From Amycolatopsis sp. CA-126428 (GTDB lineage Bacteria > Actinomycetota > Actinomycetes > Mycobacteriales > Pseudonocardiaceae), in NCBI RefSeq assembly GCF_002904335.1, contig NZ_PPHF01000013.1:1-50205 (forward strand): a stretch of 50,205 nt of DNA, read 5' to 3'. The position numbers and the translations under genes are program-made. Below the pieces are notes generated by a model. That model had not been told where the DNA came from and made no database searches. It was given only the letters and a program-made list of their open reading frames with translations. Every line of letters begins with the position of its first letter. Position 1 is the first letter of the stretch. This document shows positions 15,453-23,853 of this stretch, one piece after another.

Positions 15453-15899
15453 ATGCGGTCACCTCGAGCCGAGACGTTCACCCGCGTGATCGACGCGGTT
15501 TTCGCGTGCAACGGCGGCTTCCTCGCCGCGGGCGACGCGCTGACCGAGCCGGTCGGGCTGACGGCGGCGCAGTGGCAGGTCCTCGGCTTCCTCGAGGACG
15601 GCCCGGCGACCGCCGCCGAGGTGGCGCGCCGTCGGGGGCTGCGCCGCCAGAGTGTGCAGGAGACGGTGAACCGCTTGCTGCGCAACGGAATGCTCGACCG
15701 CCTGCCGAACCCGGCCGACGCGCGGGCGCCGCTGCTGTCGTTGACGCGGCGGGCTCGCACGGCGATGCGGGCCTTGGGGGAGGCGCAGATCGCGTGGGCC
15801 GAGGAGGTGGCGGCTGAAGTGCCACTGGAGGATCTCGAGACGACGCTGCGCACGCTGCAGCGATTGCGCGGAGTGGTGGCCCAGCCGCGGTTGCTGTGA
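15453..15899 (+). CDS. MarR family transcriptional regulator
   Basis: A 148-residue winged-helix protein. LTAAQWQVLGFLEDGPATAA leads into the recognition helix RRGLRRQSVQETVNRLLRNG, then the wing ends RAPLLSLT. Flanking helices form the dimer interface. ATG at 15453 follows an 18-bp palindrome that is likely its own operator. It is divergent from a DUF1579 gene. The ligand cannot be read from sequence. Confidence 0.9.
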   Translation: MRSPRAETFTRVIDAVFACNGGFLAAGDALTEPVGLTAAQWQVLGFLEDGPATAAEVARRRGLRRQSVQETVNRLLRNGMLDRLPNPADARAPLLSLTRRARTAMRALGEAQIAWAEEVAAEVPLEDLETTLRTLQRLRGVVAQPRLL

Positions 15900-15952
15900 G
15901 CGGCGCCGATCAGGTGCCTGGGGCTGCGCGGGGGTAGCGGGGCCGGCGTGGG

Positions 15953-16408
15953 TCAGCGGGTTGCGCCGGGGCCGGCCAGTACGTCCACGTCTCCCGCGTG
16001 CATCGGCTCGCCGCAGTGGGCGCAGCGCAAATCGACCGCGCTGATCTCGCCGCACGCGTGGTGGCGGTGGAGTACCGGAGGCCCGGCCTCGCCCGCCAGC
16101 CACTTGTCGCCCCAGCGGGTCATCACCAGCAGCATGTCGACCAGCTCGGTGCCCTTCTCGGTCAGGACGTACTCGTAGCGCGGACGGCGGTCGTACGGGC
16201 GGCGCTCGAGGATGCCGGAGTCGACCAGGTGGTTCAGCCGCTCGGTGAGGACCTTGCGCGAGATGCCGAGGTCCGCCTGGAGCTGTTCGAACCGGCTGAG
16301 GCCGACCCACACGTCCCGCAGGATCAGCGGTGACCACGGTTCGCCGATGACGTCGAGCGTGCGCGCGATCGAGCACGCGGCCAGTTCGCTGAAGTTCGTG
16401 CGCTGCAT
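15953..16408 (-). CDS. HxlR family transcriptional regulator
   Basis: A 151-residue HxlR-type winged-helix protein: ACSIARTLDVIGEPWSPLIL, then FEQLQADLGISRKVLTERL and the wing RRPYDRRPRYEYVLTEKG. The C-terminal part has a CAHCG pair and two upstream cysteine/histidine positions (HHACG), which could bind zinc; that extension is common in actinobacterial members. It is divergent from a RibD-like reductase gene, with two related boxes between them. Confidence 0.9.
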   Translation of the reverse strand: MQRTNFSELAACSIARTLDVIGEPWSPLILRDVWVGLSRFEQLQADLGISRKVLTERLNHLVDSGILERRPYDRRPRYEYVLTEKGTELVDMLLVMTRWGDKWLAGEAGPPVLHRHHACGEISAVDLRCAHCGEPMHAGDVDVLAGPGATR

Positions 16409-16430
16409 GACCCCAGTTTAGCACTTGGGG

Positions 16431-16480
16431 TTCCCTTAAGGAACTTCGACTGCTACGGTTCTGGAGTCTCCTGAAGGAAC
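16431..16480. promoter_or_regulatory. Two related boxes in the HxlR/reductase gap
   Basis: TTCCCTTAAGGAAC at 16431-16444 and TCTCCTGAAGGAAC at 16467-16480 share the pattern TCCYTRAAGGAAC, with start points 36 bases apart. The first contains the inverted repeat GTTCC-CTTAA-GGAAC (16430-16444). They occupy most of the 90-bp gap between the divergent genes, as expected for HxlR operators. Confidence 0.55.
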
Positions 16481-16498
16481 CCAGAAGGGAAAGTCGCG

Positions 16499-17086
16499 AT
16501 GAGCAAGGTCTTCAGCGCCCACGCCGTGTCGGTGGACGGCTACATCACCGGCCGCGGCGCCGGCCCGGGTCAGGGACTCGGCGACGGCGGGACCCTCTTC
16601 GACTGGTACTCCGACGGGGACACCCGGAGCCGGGTCTTCGACTTCTTCACCCTCAGCGAGCCGAGTGCCCGCGTCTTCGACTCGCTCGCCGGCCGGGTGG
16701 GCGCGATCGTGGCGGGCCGCAACACCTACGAAGACTCGGAACACTTCGGTGGCGGCAGCCCGCACCCGGACGCCCCGCTCTTCCTGGTCAGCCACCGGCC
16801 CGCGCCGGAACTGACCGAGCGGCAGACGCTCGCCGGCACCGTCGAAGACGCGATCGCGGCGGCCCGCGAGGCGGCCGGCGGCAAGGACGTCGGCCTCATG
16901 GGCGGCGGCGTGCTGGCCTCGGCGCTGCAGGCCGGCCTGGTCGACGAAATCGTGCTCCACCAGGTGCCGGTGCTGCTCGGCGGCGGCCGGCCGTTCTTCC
17001 AGGAGCTGCCTTCGCACGTGCGGCTCAGCCTGCTCGAGGCCGTGGCCGCGCCCGGCGTCACCCACCTCCACTACGCCGTCGCCTGA
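16499..17086 (+). CDS. Dihydrofolate reductase/RibD C-terminal family protein
   Basis: A 195-residue DHFR-fold reductase. The opening is SAHAVSVDGYITGRGAGPGQ, the middle GRVGAIVAGRNTYEDSEHF and later LMGGGVLASALQAGLVDEIVLHQVPVLLGGG, cited here as separate runs of the RibD-like pattern. These proteins use NAD(P)H; substrates are mostly unknown. It is controlled presumably by the divergent HxlR gene and is followed 41 bases later by a PPOX protein on the same strand. Confidence 0.88.
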   Translation: MSKVFSAHAVSVDGYITGRGAGPGQGLGDGGTLFDWYSDGDTRSRVFDFFTLSEPSARVFDSLAGRVGAIVAGRNTYEDSEHFGGGSPHPDAPLFLVSHRPAPELTERQTLAGTVEDAIAAAREAAGGKDVGLMGGGVLASALQAGLVDEIVLHQVPVLLGGGRPFFQELPSHVRLSLLEAVAAPGVTHLHYAVA

Positions 17087-17127
17087 AGCCGTCGCCCGAA
17101 CCCCCCACCTCAGCAAGGAGCCGACCC

Positions 17128-17511
17128 ATGCTCGACGCCGACGTCCGCCGCATCATCGCCACCACCGCGATCGGTCACCTCGCCACCGTCCTGCCCGACG
17201 GCGCGCCCCATTCGGTCCCGGTCTGGGTCGACCCGGAGGGCGACCGCATCGCCATCCTGACCGGCCCGGACTCGCGCAAAGCCCGCAACCTGCGGCGTGA
17301 CCCGCGCGTCGCGCTTTCGCTGACCCCGCCGGACAACCCGTTCGAGCCCGTGATCATCCGCGGCCGGGTGGCCGAGTGGATCGAGGGCGACGCCGCCTGG
17401 GAGATCGTCGACCGGATCGCGAACAAGTACATCGGTGCGCCCTACACGCGAGAGCAGCAGCGGGTGGTCGCGCTCATCGAGGTCGAGCGCCAGAGCGTCG
17501 GCATGCGCTGA
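17128..17511 (+). CDS. PPOX-class, probable F420-dependent oxidoreductase
   Basis: A 127-residue split-barrel flavoprotein: IGHLATVLPDGAPHSVPVWV, the hallmark TGPDSRKARNLRRDPRVALS and a closing VIIRGRVAEW. This form in actinobacteria usually binds F420. It carries out small-molecule hydride transfer; the substrate is not evident. AAGGAG lies upstream of the ATG. It probably forms an operon with the RibD-like reductase. It ends 3 bases before a convergent TetR gene. Confidence 0.88.
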   Translation: MLDADVRRIIATTAIGHLATVLPDGAPHSVPVWVDPEGDRIAILTGPDSRKARNLRRDPRVALSLTPPDNPFEPVIIRGRVAEWIEGDAAWEIVDRIANKYIGAPYTREQQRVVALIEVERQSVGMR

Positions 17512-17514
17512 TCG

Positions 17515-18096
17515 TCAGTCCGGCTTCACCCCCAGCAGGGTGAGGAACGTGCGGAACCCGGCGGACATGTCGACCTCCGCCGGGTCGAGGAGCCATTGCA
17601 GCTGGAGGCCGTCGAGGAGGGCGATGGCCAGCGGGGCCAGCTGTTCCGGGGTCGTGCCCGGCGGCAGCTCGTCGCGGTGGCGCTCGAGCATCTGGGTCAT
17701 GCCCGCCCGCACCCGCGCGTAGCGGTCCTGGAAGTACTTCCGGGCCGGGTGGTCCTCCGTGACGCTGTCCGCCGAAAGCACCGTGTACGTCTGGACGATG
17801 CCCGGGCGGCTCGCGTTGTAGTCCACCAGGTCGGCCAGCTGGTTCACCGTCATCGCCGACGGGTCGCCCTCCGGGCCGTGCCCGAAGTGCAGCAGGTCCC
17901 ACTCGTCGCGGGTCTCCAGCACCGCCGTCAGCAGGTCTTCCTTGGTGGGGAAGTAGTGCATCAGGCCCTGTTGCGTCAGCCCGACGCGCTCGGCCACCGC
18001 GGCCAGTGACGTGCCTCGGTAGCCGCGCTCGGCGATCACCTCGAACGCCGCTCGGACGATGCCGGCTCGGCGGTCGGCGCCCCTGGCCCGGGTCAT
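17515..18096 (-). CDS. TetR/AcrR family transcriptional regulator
   Basis: A 193-residue regulator. The helix-turn-helix lies at about residues 26-47 (LAAVAERVGLTQQGLMHYFP). The helical C-terminal domain has the TetR_C-like LLDGLQLQWLLDP. It is divergent from a GH3 glycosidase gene, and the roughly 95-bp gap holds an imperfect GTGAGTG...CACTACTCAC repeat and AACGTT. Control of the glycosidase is likely, in the manner of sugar-utilisation TetR regulators in actinobacteria. Confidence 0.9.
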   Translation of the reverse strand: MTRARGADRRAGIVRAAFEVIAERGYRGTSLAAVAERVGLTQQGLMHYFPTKEDLLTAVLETRDEWDLLHFGHGPEGDPSAMTVNQLADLVDYNASRPGIVQTYTVLSADSVTEDHPARKYFQDRYARVRAGMTQMLERHRDELPPGTTPEQLAPLAIALLDGLQLQWLLDPAEVDMSAGFRTFLTLLGVKPD

Positions 18097-18191
18097 GATC
18101 CCGAGCCTACGGCAGTGAGTGTCACGGAAGCATAACGTTCACTACTCACCGCCAGGTAGGGTGACGGCAGGACCGACCGCGGAGGATGCGC

Positions 18192-20618
18192 ATGAGCTTC
18201 GACGTCGAAGCGCTGCTGGCCGAGCTCGACCTGGACGCGAAGGCGAGCCTGCTCGCCGGCCAGGACGTCTGGTCCCTTCCCGGCCTGCCGCGGATCGGGC
18301 TCGCGTCGATGGTTCTCTCCGACGGCCCGGTCGGCGTCCGCGGCACGCGCTGGAGCCCGGACGACCCCTCGGTGACCCTGCCCAGCCCGACCGCGCTCGC
18401 CGCGAGCTGGGACCCGCGCCTGGCCGTCAAAGCCGGGCGCCTGCTCGCGCAGGAAGCCCGGCGCAAGGGCGTGCACGTGCTGCTCGCCCCGACGGTCAAC
18501 CTCCACCGCTCGCCGCTGGGCGGCCGGCACTTCGAGTGCTACTCCGAAGACCCCCTCCTCACCGGGATGATCGGCGCCGGCTACGTGACCGGCGTGCAGG
18601 ACGGCGGGGTCGCCGTCACGGTCAAGCACTTCGTCGCCAACGACTTCGAGACCGAACGCTTCACCGCCGACGTGCGCGTCAGCGAGCGGGCCCTGCGCGA
18701 GCTCTACCTCGCGCCGTTCGAACTCATCGTCCGGCGCGCGAAGCCGTGGGGGATCATGGCCGCCTACAACAGCGTCAACGGCGTCACGATGACCCAGCAC
18801 GCCGAACTGCTCAACGGCGTGCTGCGCGACGAATGGGGCTTCGACGGCTTCGTCGTCTCCGACTGGCTGGCCGCGCGCGACACCGTCGCCTCCGCCAACG
18901 GCGGCCTCGACGTCGCCATGCCCGGCCCCCGCACGGTGTTCGGCGAACGGCTCGCCGAAGCCGTTCGCGGCGGCGAAGTCGACGAAGCCGTCGTCGACGC
19001 CATGGTCCGCCGCGTGCTCCTGCTCGCCGACCGGACCGGCGCGCTCGGCGGCGGCCCCGCGGCAAAAGGGTCCGATGTGGACGGAGACGCGGTCGCGCGC
19101 GAGATCGCGCACCGGTCGTTCGTGTTGCTCAGCAACGAAACCGGCGTGCTGCCGCTGCGGGAGCCGCAGAGCATCGCGCTCATCGGCGCGCTCGCCGAGG
19201 ACCCCAAGATCCTCGGTGGCGGCAGTGCCACCGTGTTCCCCGATCACATCGTCTCCCCTCTGGCCGGCTTGAAAGCCGCCCTTCCCGCGGGCACCGAGCT
19301 CGGTTACGCCCCCGGTGCCGATCCGCGAACGACGTTACCGACCGCCACCGACAATTTCCGGCTCCGCGCGACGGCCCGCGCCACCGACGGCACCGAACTC
19401 GCGCAGTTTTCCTTGCGTCAAGCCAGAATCGACTGGATCGGCGAACTGCCGGCCGGGCTCGACATCGGCACGCTCGCCTCGGTCGAGATCGCCGGCACGT
19501 TCCTCCCGGAGCAAAGCGGCACGCACACCTTCGGCGTCACCGGCCCCGGCGACCTCCGCCTCACCGTCGCCGGCCAGACCGTCTTCGACGGCGTGAACCT
19601 GCCGGAAGGCGGGGACATCTTCACGTCGATCATGCAGGTGCACGAACAACGCCGGGAGGTCGAGCTGACCGCGGGCGAGCCGATCGACGTCAGCCTGACC
19701 TACTGGATCCCCTCGGAGATGGCGGAATTCGCCAGGGGCACCTTCGCCTGGGTCACCTTCGCGCTCGGCCACCGCGGCCCGGTCCTGGACCCGGACGCGA
19801 GCCTCGACGAAGCCGTGGCCCTGGCGGCGAAGTCGGAGGTCGCCGTCGTCGTGGTCGGCACGACCGCCGAGGTCGAGAGCGAAGGGTTCGACCGGACGTC
19901 CCTCGCCCTGCCCGGCCGCCAGGACGAACTCGTCGCGCGGGTCGCCGAAGCGAACCGGAACACCGTCGTGGTCGTCAACGCCGGCTCCCCGGTGGAGATG
20001 CCGTGGCGCGACGACGTCGCCGCGGTGCTGCTCACCTGGTTCCCCGGCCAGGCCGGCGGCGACGCGCTCGCCGACGTCCTCTTCGGCCGCGAGGAGCCCG
20101 GCGGCCGCCTGCCGACGACCTGGCCGGCGAAGCTCGAAGACGCGCCGGTCACCGACGTGACGCCGCAAGACGGCGTGCTCGAGTACGGCGAAGACGTGTA
20201 CATCGGCTACGGCGCCTGGGCCCGCGCCGGCGGGCAACCCGCGTACTGGTTCGGACACGGCCAGGGCTACACGACCTGGGCGTACCAAGAACTCGACGCC
20301 TACCCGGACGAGGAAGGCGGCGTCCGCGTCCGGGTCCGCGTGCGCAACACGGGAACACGCGCGGGACGCGAGGTCGTGCAGCTCTACCTGGCCCCGACCG
20401 AGCGCGGCGACCGGCCGCAGCGCTGGCTGGCCGGGTTCGCGAGCGTCGAAGCCCGGCCCGGCCAGGCCGTGGAGACCGACATCGTCATCACGCCGAGGTC
20501 GGCCGAAGTCTGGCGCGACGGCTGGCAGCACATCGCGGGCGAGTACGTCCTGGAGGCGTCGCACTCCTACGCCGAGCCCCGGCTGAGCACACGTGTGGTG
20601 CTCCAGAAAATCCGTTGA
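18192..20618 (+). CDS. Glycoside hydrolase family 3 (beta-glucosidase type) with PA14 insert
   Basis: An 808-residue cytoplasmic enzyme with no signal peptide. The GH3 catalytic barrel (about 1-290) carries the KHFVAND motif (145-151) and nucleophile Asp224 in GFVVSDW. An inserted PA14-like domain (about 375-500) includes SGTHTFGVTGPGDLRLTVAG. The GH3 C-terminal domain has LPGRQDELV, and a fibronectin-III-like end has GTRAGREVVQLYL. It should release sugar from beta-glycosides taken into the cell. I chose ATG 18192 because GGAGG at about 18180-18184 is well spaced for it; ATG 18186 is too close. Confidence 0.92.
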   Translation: MSFDVEALLAELDLDAKASLLAGQDVWSLPGLPRIGLASMVLSDGPVGVRGTRWSPDDPSVTLPSPTALAASWDPRLAVKAGRLLAQEARRKGVHVLLAPTVNLHRSPLGGRHFECYSEDPLLTGMIGAGYVTGVQDGGVAVTVKHFVANDFETERFTADVRVSERALRELYLAPFELIVRRAKPWGIMAAYNSVNGVTMTQHAELLNGVLRDEWGFDGFVVSDWLAARDTVASANGGLDVAMPGPRTVFGERLAEAVRGGEVDEAVVDAMVRRVLLLADRTGALGGGPAAKGSDVDGDAVAREIAHRSFVLLSNETGVLPLREPQSIALIGALAEDPKILGGGSATVFPDHIVSPLAGLKAALPAGTELGYAPGADPRTTLPTATDNFRLRATARATDGTELAQFSLRQARIDWIGELPAGLDIGTLASVEIAGTFLPEQSGTHTFGVTGPGDLRLTVAGQTVFDGVNLPEGGDIFTSIMQVHEQRREVELTAGEPIDVSLTYWIPSEMAEFARGTFAWVTFALGHRGPVLDPDASLDEAVALAAKSEVAVVVVGTTAEVESEGFDRTSLALPGRQDELVARVAEANRNTVVVVNAGSPVEMPWRDDVAAVLLTWFPGQAGGDALADVLFGREEPGGRLPTTWPAKLEDAPVTDVTPQDGVLEYGEDVYIGYGAWARAGGQPAYWFGHGQGYTTWAYQELDAYPDEEGGVRVRVRVRNTGTRAGREVVQLYLAPTERGDRPQRWLAGFASVEARPGQAVETDIVITPRSAEVWRDGWQHIAGEYVLEASHSYAEPRLSTRVVLQKIR

Positions 20619-20643
20619 TCACCGCGGGCGCCTCCCCTAGGGT
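20615..20643 (+). promoter_or_regulatory. Promoter for the GNAT leader transcript
   Basis: TTGATC at 20615-20620 and TAGGGT at 20638-20643 are 17 bases apart, a good housekeeping-type promoter. The -35 overlaps the GH3 stop codon. The transcript would start near 20650, giving a leader of about 120 nucleotides before the acetyltransferase gene. Confidence 0.6.
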
Positions 20644-20671
20644 CTCGTGAAGGCACCTTGACCAGCGAAAG

Positions 20672-20728
20672 GAGGTGGGACCGATGATCACGCAACCGAT
20701 CACGCGCTCCCACCTCGCAGCGAGGGTG
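20672..20728 (+). promoter_or_regulatory. Mutually exclusive stems in the GNAT leader
   Basis: GAGGTGGGA (20672-20680) contains the leader peptide's ribosome site and pairs perfectly with TCCCACCTC (20708-20716). The same downstream strand can instead form CACCTCG-CAG-CGAGGGTG (20711-20728, one bulge). The two folds cannot coexist, and a ribosome on the leader peptide would decide between them. This is an attenuator-like layout. Confidence 0.6.
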
Positions 20729-20740
20729 CCGGCTGTCTGA
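20684..20740 (+). CDS. Putative 18-residue leader peptide
   Basis: The ATG at 20684 has a near-perfect Shine-Dalgarno, AAAGGAGGT, about 8 bases upstream, the strongest ribosome site in the neighbourhood. It encodes MITQPITRSHLAARVPAV and stops with TGA 30 bases before the acetyltransferase ATG. The peptide has no run of one amino acid to name the signal; Thr, Arg, Ala and Pro recur. Its position inside a two-state RNA fold suggests a regulatory upstream frame. I do not recognise it as a named leader. Confidence 0.6.
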   Translation: MITQPITRSHLAARVPAV

Positions 20741-20770
20741 CCGGGAGCGCGTACTCCTGGAAGGATTTTC

Positions 20771-21673
20771 ATGACCGAACTGGTCGTGCGCCCGCTCGAA
20801 GCGGGCGAAGAAACACTGTTCACCTCCCTGCCCGACCGCTGTCTCGTCGGCCGCACGCTGCTCGGCGACGACTTCGTCGAGATGGCGAAGAGGGGCGAGT
20901 ACCGGCCCGAGTGGACCTGGGTCGCGCTGCGCGACGACGTCGTCGTGGCCCGGGCCGCCTGGTGGGCCAAATCCGATGACGAAACCCCGATCGCGCTGGA
21001 CTGGTTCGACTTCACCGACTTCGACGCGGCCGTCCACCTGCTGAAAACCGCACCGCTGCGGGCGGAGTACGCACTGCACACGCCCCCGGCGTGGCCGGAC
21101 GATCCGGACGTCGCGCGCGAAGTGAACGGCCGGGTCGAGGCGGCCGAGGCGGCGGGCTACCGCCGGCTCGTCGAGCGCTACCGCTTCCGCTGGACCCCGG
21201 AAAACGGCCTGCCGGAGAAGCCCGGCCGGCTCGAGTTCCGGCCCGAGCCGGACGACGACGTCCTCCTCGACGTCTTCAAGCGGGTGCACGTCGGCAGCCT
21301 CGACGCGCACGCGCGCAAGACCATCGAAGAGCAGGGCCTCGAAGCGGCCGCGCGGGAAGACCTCGACCTGATGAAGTGGATGCCGGCGCCGCGGGACTGG
21401 TGGCGGCTGGCGTACACGCCCGAAGGCGAGCTGGCCGGCCTCGTCCTGCCGAGCCGCAACGTCTACGACCCGGTCGTCGGCTACGTGGCCGTGGTGCCGG
21501 AGCACCGGGGCAAGGGCTACGCGTACGACCTCCTGGTCGAGGCGACGCACGACCTCGTCGGCTACGGCGCGGACCGGATCGTCGCGGGCACCGACGTCGG
21601 CAACGTCCCGATGGCGAAGGCGTTCGCGAAGGCGGGTTATCCGGTGGTCCAGCACCGCATCGACTTCGTGTGA
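20771..21673 (+). CDS. GNAT family N-acetyltransferase
   Basis: A 300-residue protein. The clear GNAT acetyl-CoA motif is VPEHRGKGYAYDLLVEA near residues 244-260, followed by GTDVGNVPMAKAFAKAGY, the family end. The N-terminal half (about 1-150) looks like a degenerate second GNAT domain. The substrate is unknown. It is preceded by a structured leader with its own peptide, so it is likely controlled at the RNA level. A 44-bp hairpin follows 7 bases after the stop. Confidence 0.87.
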   Translation: MTELVVRPLEAGEETLFTSLPDRCLVGRTLLGDDFVEMAKRGEYRPEWTWVALRDDVVVARAAWWAKSDDETPIALDWFDFTDFDAAVHLLKTAPLRAEYALHTPPAWPDDPDVAREVNGRVEAAEAAGYRRLVERYRFRWTPENGLPEKPGRLEFRPEPDDDVLLDVFKRVHVGSLDAHARKTIEEQGLEAAAREDLDLMKWMPAPRDWWRLAYTPEGELAGLVLPSRNVYDPVVGYVAVVPEHRGKGYAYDLLVEATHDLVGYGADRIVAGTDVGNVPMAKAFAKAGYPVVQHRIDFV

Positions 21674-21679
21674 CCCCCG

Positions 21680-21723
21680 TCGTGAGTGGCAAGGCGGGTT
21701 CTAACCCGCCTTGCCACTCACGA
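21680..21723. terminator. 44-bp perfect hairpin, copy 1 of an intergenic family
   Basis: Two perfect 21-base arms flank a 2-base centre; the ends read TCGTGAGTGG and CCACTCACGA and the middle GGGTTCTAACCC. It begins 7 bases after the GNAT stop and is followed by the next gene's promoter region, so it probably terminates transcription in both directions. A second, diverged copy of the same length lies at 27683-27726. Confidence 0.75.
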
Positions 21724-21771
21724 GCCGGGGCGTTACCGTCGCTAGAGCGATCTATCAACTCGGGGGCCGTG

Positions 21772-22197
21772 ATGGACAAGGGACTGACACCGCTTCGGGT
21801 GATACTCGGCTTCTCGCTGCTCAGCACGGCGATCCACTACGCGCACAACGCCATCCGGTACGCGGACTATCCGCAGCTCCGGGGGATCACACCGCTCGTC
21901 GGCGGCATCGTCGTCGCCGTCACCTGGGTGCTGCTCACGGCGTTCGGCTGGCTCGGCTACCGCGCGTACACGCAAGGCCGGTACCCGCGCGCCCTGGCGT
22001 TCCTCTTGGTCTATTCGCTGGCCGGGATGGTCACGCTCGGCCACTTCCTGACCGGCGTGCCGCGCATCCCGGCGTTCTGGTTCGCGACGATCTTCACCGA
22101 TGCCGCAGCCGGGCTGGCCCTGTGGGCGTTCCTGACCTGGGCGTGGGCCACGCTCAACCGGGTGACCACCCGAGATCAACTTTCTACACAACGTTGA
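21772..22197 (+). CDS. Small four-helix membrane protein
   Basis: A 141-residue integral membrane protein with four predicted segments, roughly residues 7-25, 40-65, 75-95 and 102-125. The conserved-looking HYAHNAIRYADYP follows the first segment and GHFLTGVPRIPAFWFATIF precedes the fourth. I do not recognise a characterised function. ATG at 21772 is used, although GTG at 21769 is in frame. TTACCG at about 21733 may be part of its promoter. Its end overlaps the -35 of the box operon promoter. Confidence 0.75.
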   Translation: MDKGLTPLRVILGFSLLSTAIHYAHNAIRYADYPQLRGITPLVGGIVVAVTWVLLTAFGWLGYRAYTQGRYPRALAFLLVYSLAGMVTLGHFLTGVPRIPAFWFATIFTDAAAGLALWAFLTWAWATLNRVTTRDQLSTQR

Positions 22198-22222
22198 CGT
22201 CCGTCTGACTCATGTAGACAAT
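22194..22222 (+). promoter_or_regulatory. boxC: Promoter of the box operon, probably leaderless
   Basis: TTGACG (22194-22199) and GACAAT (22217-22222) are separated by 17 bases. The predicted start point is about 22229, exactly on a GTG that opens boxC, so the mRNA likely has no leader. TCTACA (22183) and TGTAGA (22213) form an inverted pair around the -35 that could be an operator. Confidence 0.55.
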
Positions 22223-22228
22223 CGGGTG

Positions 22229-23848
22229 GTGACCACCACCACACCGGTTGCCTTCGACCGCCGTCCGGACGAGTACCGCCACTGGCGCCTGCGGGTGGAC
22301 GGGGAGATCGCCTGGCTGGAGCTGGACGTCGACGAGCAGGGCGGGCTGGTCCCGGGGTACGAGCTCAAGCTCAACTCCTACGACCTCGGCGTCGACATCG
22401 AGCTCCACGACGCCACGCAGCGGCTGCGGTTCGAGCACCCCGAGGTCCGCGTGGTCATCGTGACCAGCGCCAAGGACAAGGTGTTCTGCGCAGGCGCGAA
22501 CATCCGCATGCTCGCCGCGTCGGAGCACCACTGGAAGGTGAACTTCTGCAAGTTCACCAACGAGACCCGCAACGGCATGGAGGACGCCACCGAGCACTCC
22601 GGCCAGGTCTACGTGGCCGCGGTGAACGGCACCTGCGCCGGCGGTGGCTACGAAATCGCGCTGGCCTGCGAAAAGATCTTCCTGATCGACGACAACTCCT
22701 CGACCGTCGCGTTGCCCGAGGTGCCGCTGCTGGGCGTGCTGCCCGGCACCGGCGGCCTCACCCGGGTCGTCGACAAGCGGCGCGTCCGCCGGGACCTCGC
22801 CGACGTCTTCGCCACGCGCCCGGACGGGGTCAAGGGCAAGACGGCCGTCGACTGGCGGCTGGTCGACGAACTGGTGCCCCGCCAGGACTTCCGCGAGAAG
22901 GTCCTCGAAAAGGCGCGGGAACTCGCCCGGCGGGCCGAGAAACCGGCGGAACACGGCATCGAGCTCACCCCGCTCGAACATCGCTATGTCGACATCGACG
23001 TGGCCAAGGACCAGGTCACGATCACCGTCAAGGGGCCCGAAAACGACCCGGGCGACCTGCACGAAGAGGGCGCGGGCGGCTGGTTCCTCGCGATGACCCG
23101 CGAGCTGGACGACACGATCCTGCGGCTGCGCACCAACGAGGTCGAAGCCGGGACGTGGATCCTCCGGACCCAGGGCGACCCGGCGAAGGTGCTGGCGCAC
23201 GAGCAGGCCGTGCTCGGGCAAAAGGACTGGCTGGCCAACGAGATCACGCACTACTTCAAGCGCACGCTCAAGCGCCTCGACGTCACCAGCCGCAGCTTGA
23301 TCGCGCTCGTCGAACCCGGCAGCTGCTTCACCGGGGCGCTGCTGGAAATCGCGCTGGCCGCGGACCGCCAGTACATCCTGGACGGCCCGCCGATCGACGA
23401 CGAAGACAGTGACGAGCGCGCGTCCATCCAGCTCACGGACGCCAATTTCGGCGCCTTCCCGATGGGCAACGGCCTGACCCGCCTGCAGGCGCGCTTCTAC
23501 GGCGACGACGACCACCTCGCCTGGCTCGCGCGCGAGAAGAACCGCGAGCTGAGCGCGGCCGAAGCCCTCGAACTCGGATTGGTCACCGACGCCCCGGACG
23601 ACCTCGACTGGGAGGACGAGATCCGGATCGCGCTCGAAGGCCGCGCGTCGCTGTCCCCGGACGCGCTCACCGGCATGGAGGCCAACCACCGGTTCGTCGG
23701 TCCCGAGACCATCGAGACCAAGATCTTCGGCCGGCTGGCGGCTTGGCAGAACTGGATTTTCACCCGGCCGAACGCATCCGGGCCGGAAGGCGCGCTGCGC
23801 CGCTACGGTACGGGACAGAAGGCCGTCTTCGACAGGAAGCGGGTCTAG
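22229..23848 (+). CDS. boxC: 2,3-epoxybenzoyl-CoA dihydrolase BoxC
   Basis: A 539-residue member of the crotonase superfamily with two crotonase-like halves: VTSAKDKVFCAGANIRMLAA and NGTCAGGGYEIALACEKIFL in the first, and LVEPGSCFTGALLEIALAAD in the second. It opens the ring of 2,3-epoxybenzoyl-CoA in aerobic benzoate degradation, giving 3,4-dehydroadipyl-CoA semialdehyde and formate. Length matches the family. The start is GTG 22229, with 22226 as an alternative. boxB follows after 5 bases. Confidence 0.92.
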   Translation: MTTTTPVAFDRRPDEYRHWRLRVDGEIAWLELDVDEQGGLVPGYELKLNSYDLGVDIELHDATQRLRFEHPEVRVVIVTSAKDKVFCAGANIRMLAASEHHWKVNFCKFTNETRNGMEDATEHSGQVYVAAVNGTCAGGGYEIALACEKIFLIDDNSSTVALPEVPLLGVLPGTGGLTRVVDKRRVRRDLADVFATRPDGVKGKTAVDWRLVDELVPRQDFREKVLEKARELARRAEKPAEHGIELTPLEHRYVDIDVAKDQVTITVKGPENDPGDLHEEGAGGWFLAMTRELDDTILRLRTNEVEAGTWILRTQGDPAKVLAHEQAVLGQKDWLANEITHYFKRTLKRLDVTSRSLIALVEPGSCFTGALLEIALAADRQYILDGPPIDDEDSDERASIQLTDANFGAFPMGNGLTRLQARFYGDDDHLAWLAREKNRELSAAEALELGLVTDAPDDLDWEDEIRIALEGRASLSPDALTGMEANHRFVGPETIETKIFGRLAAWQNWIFTRPNASGPEGALRRYGTGQKAVFDRKRV

Positions 23849-23853
23849 CGCAG

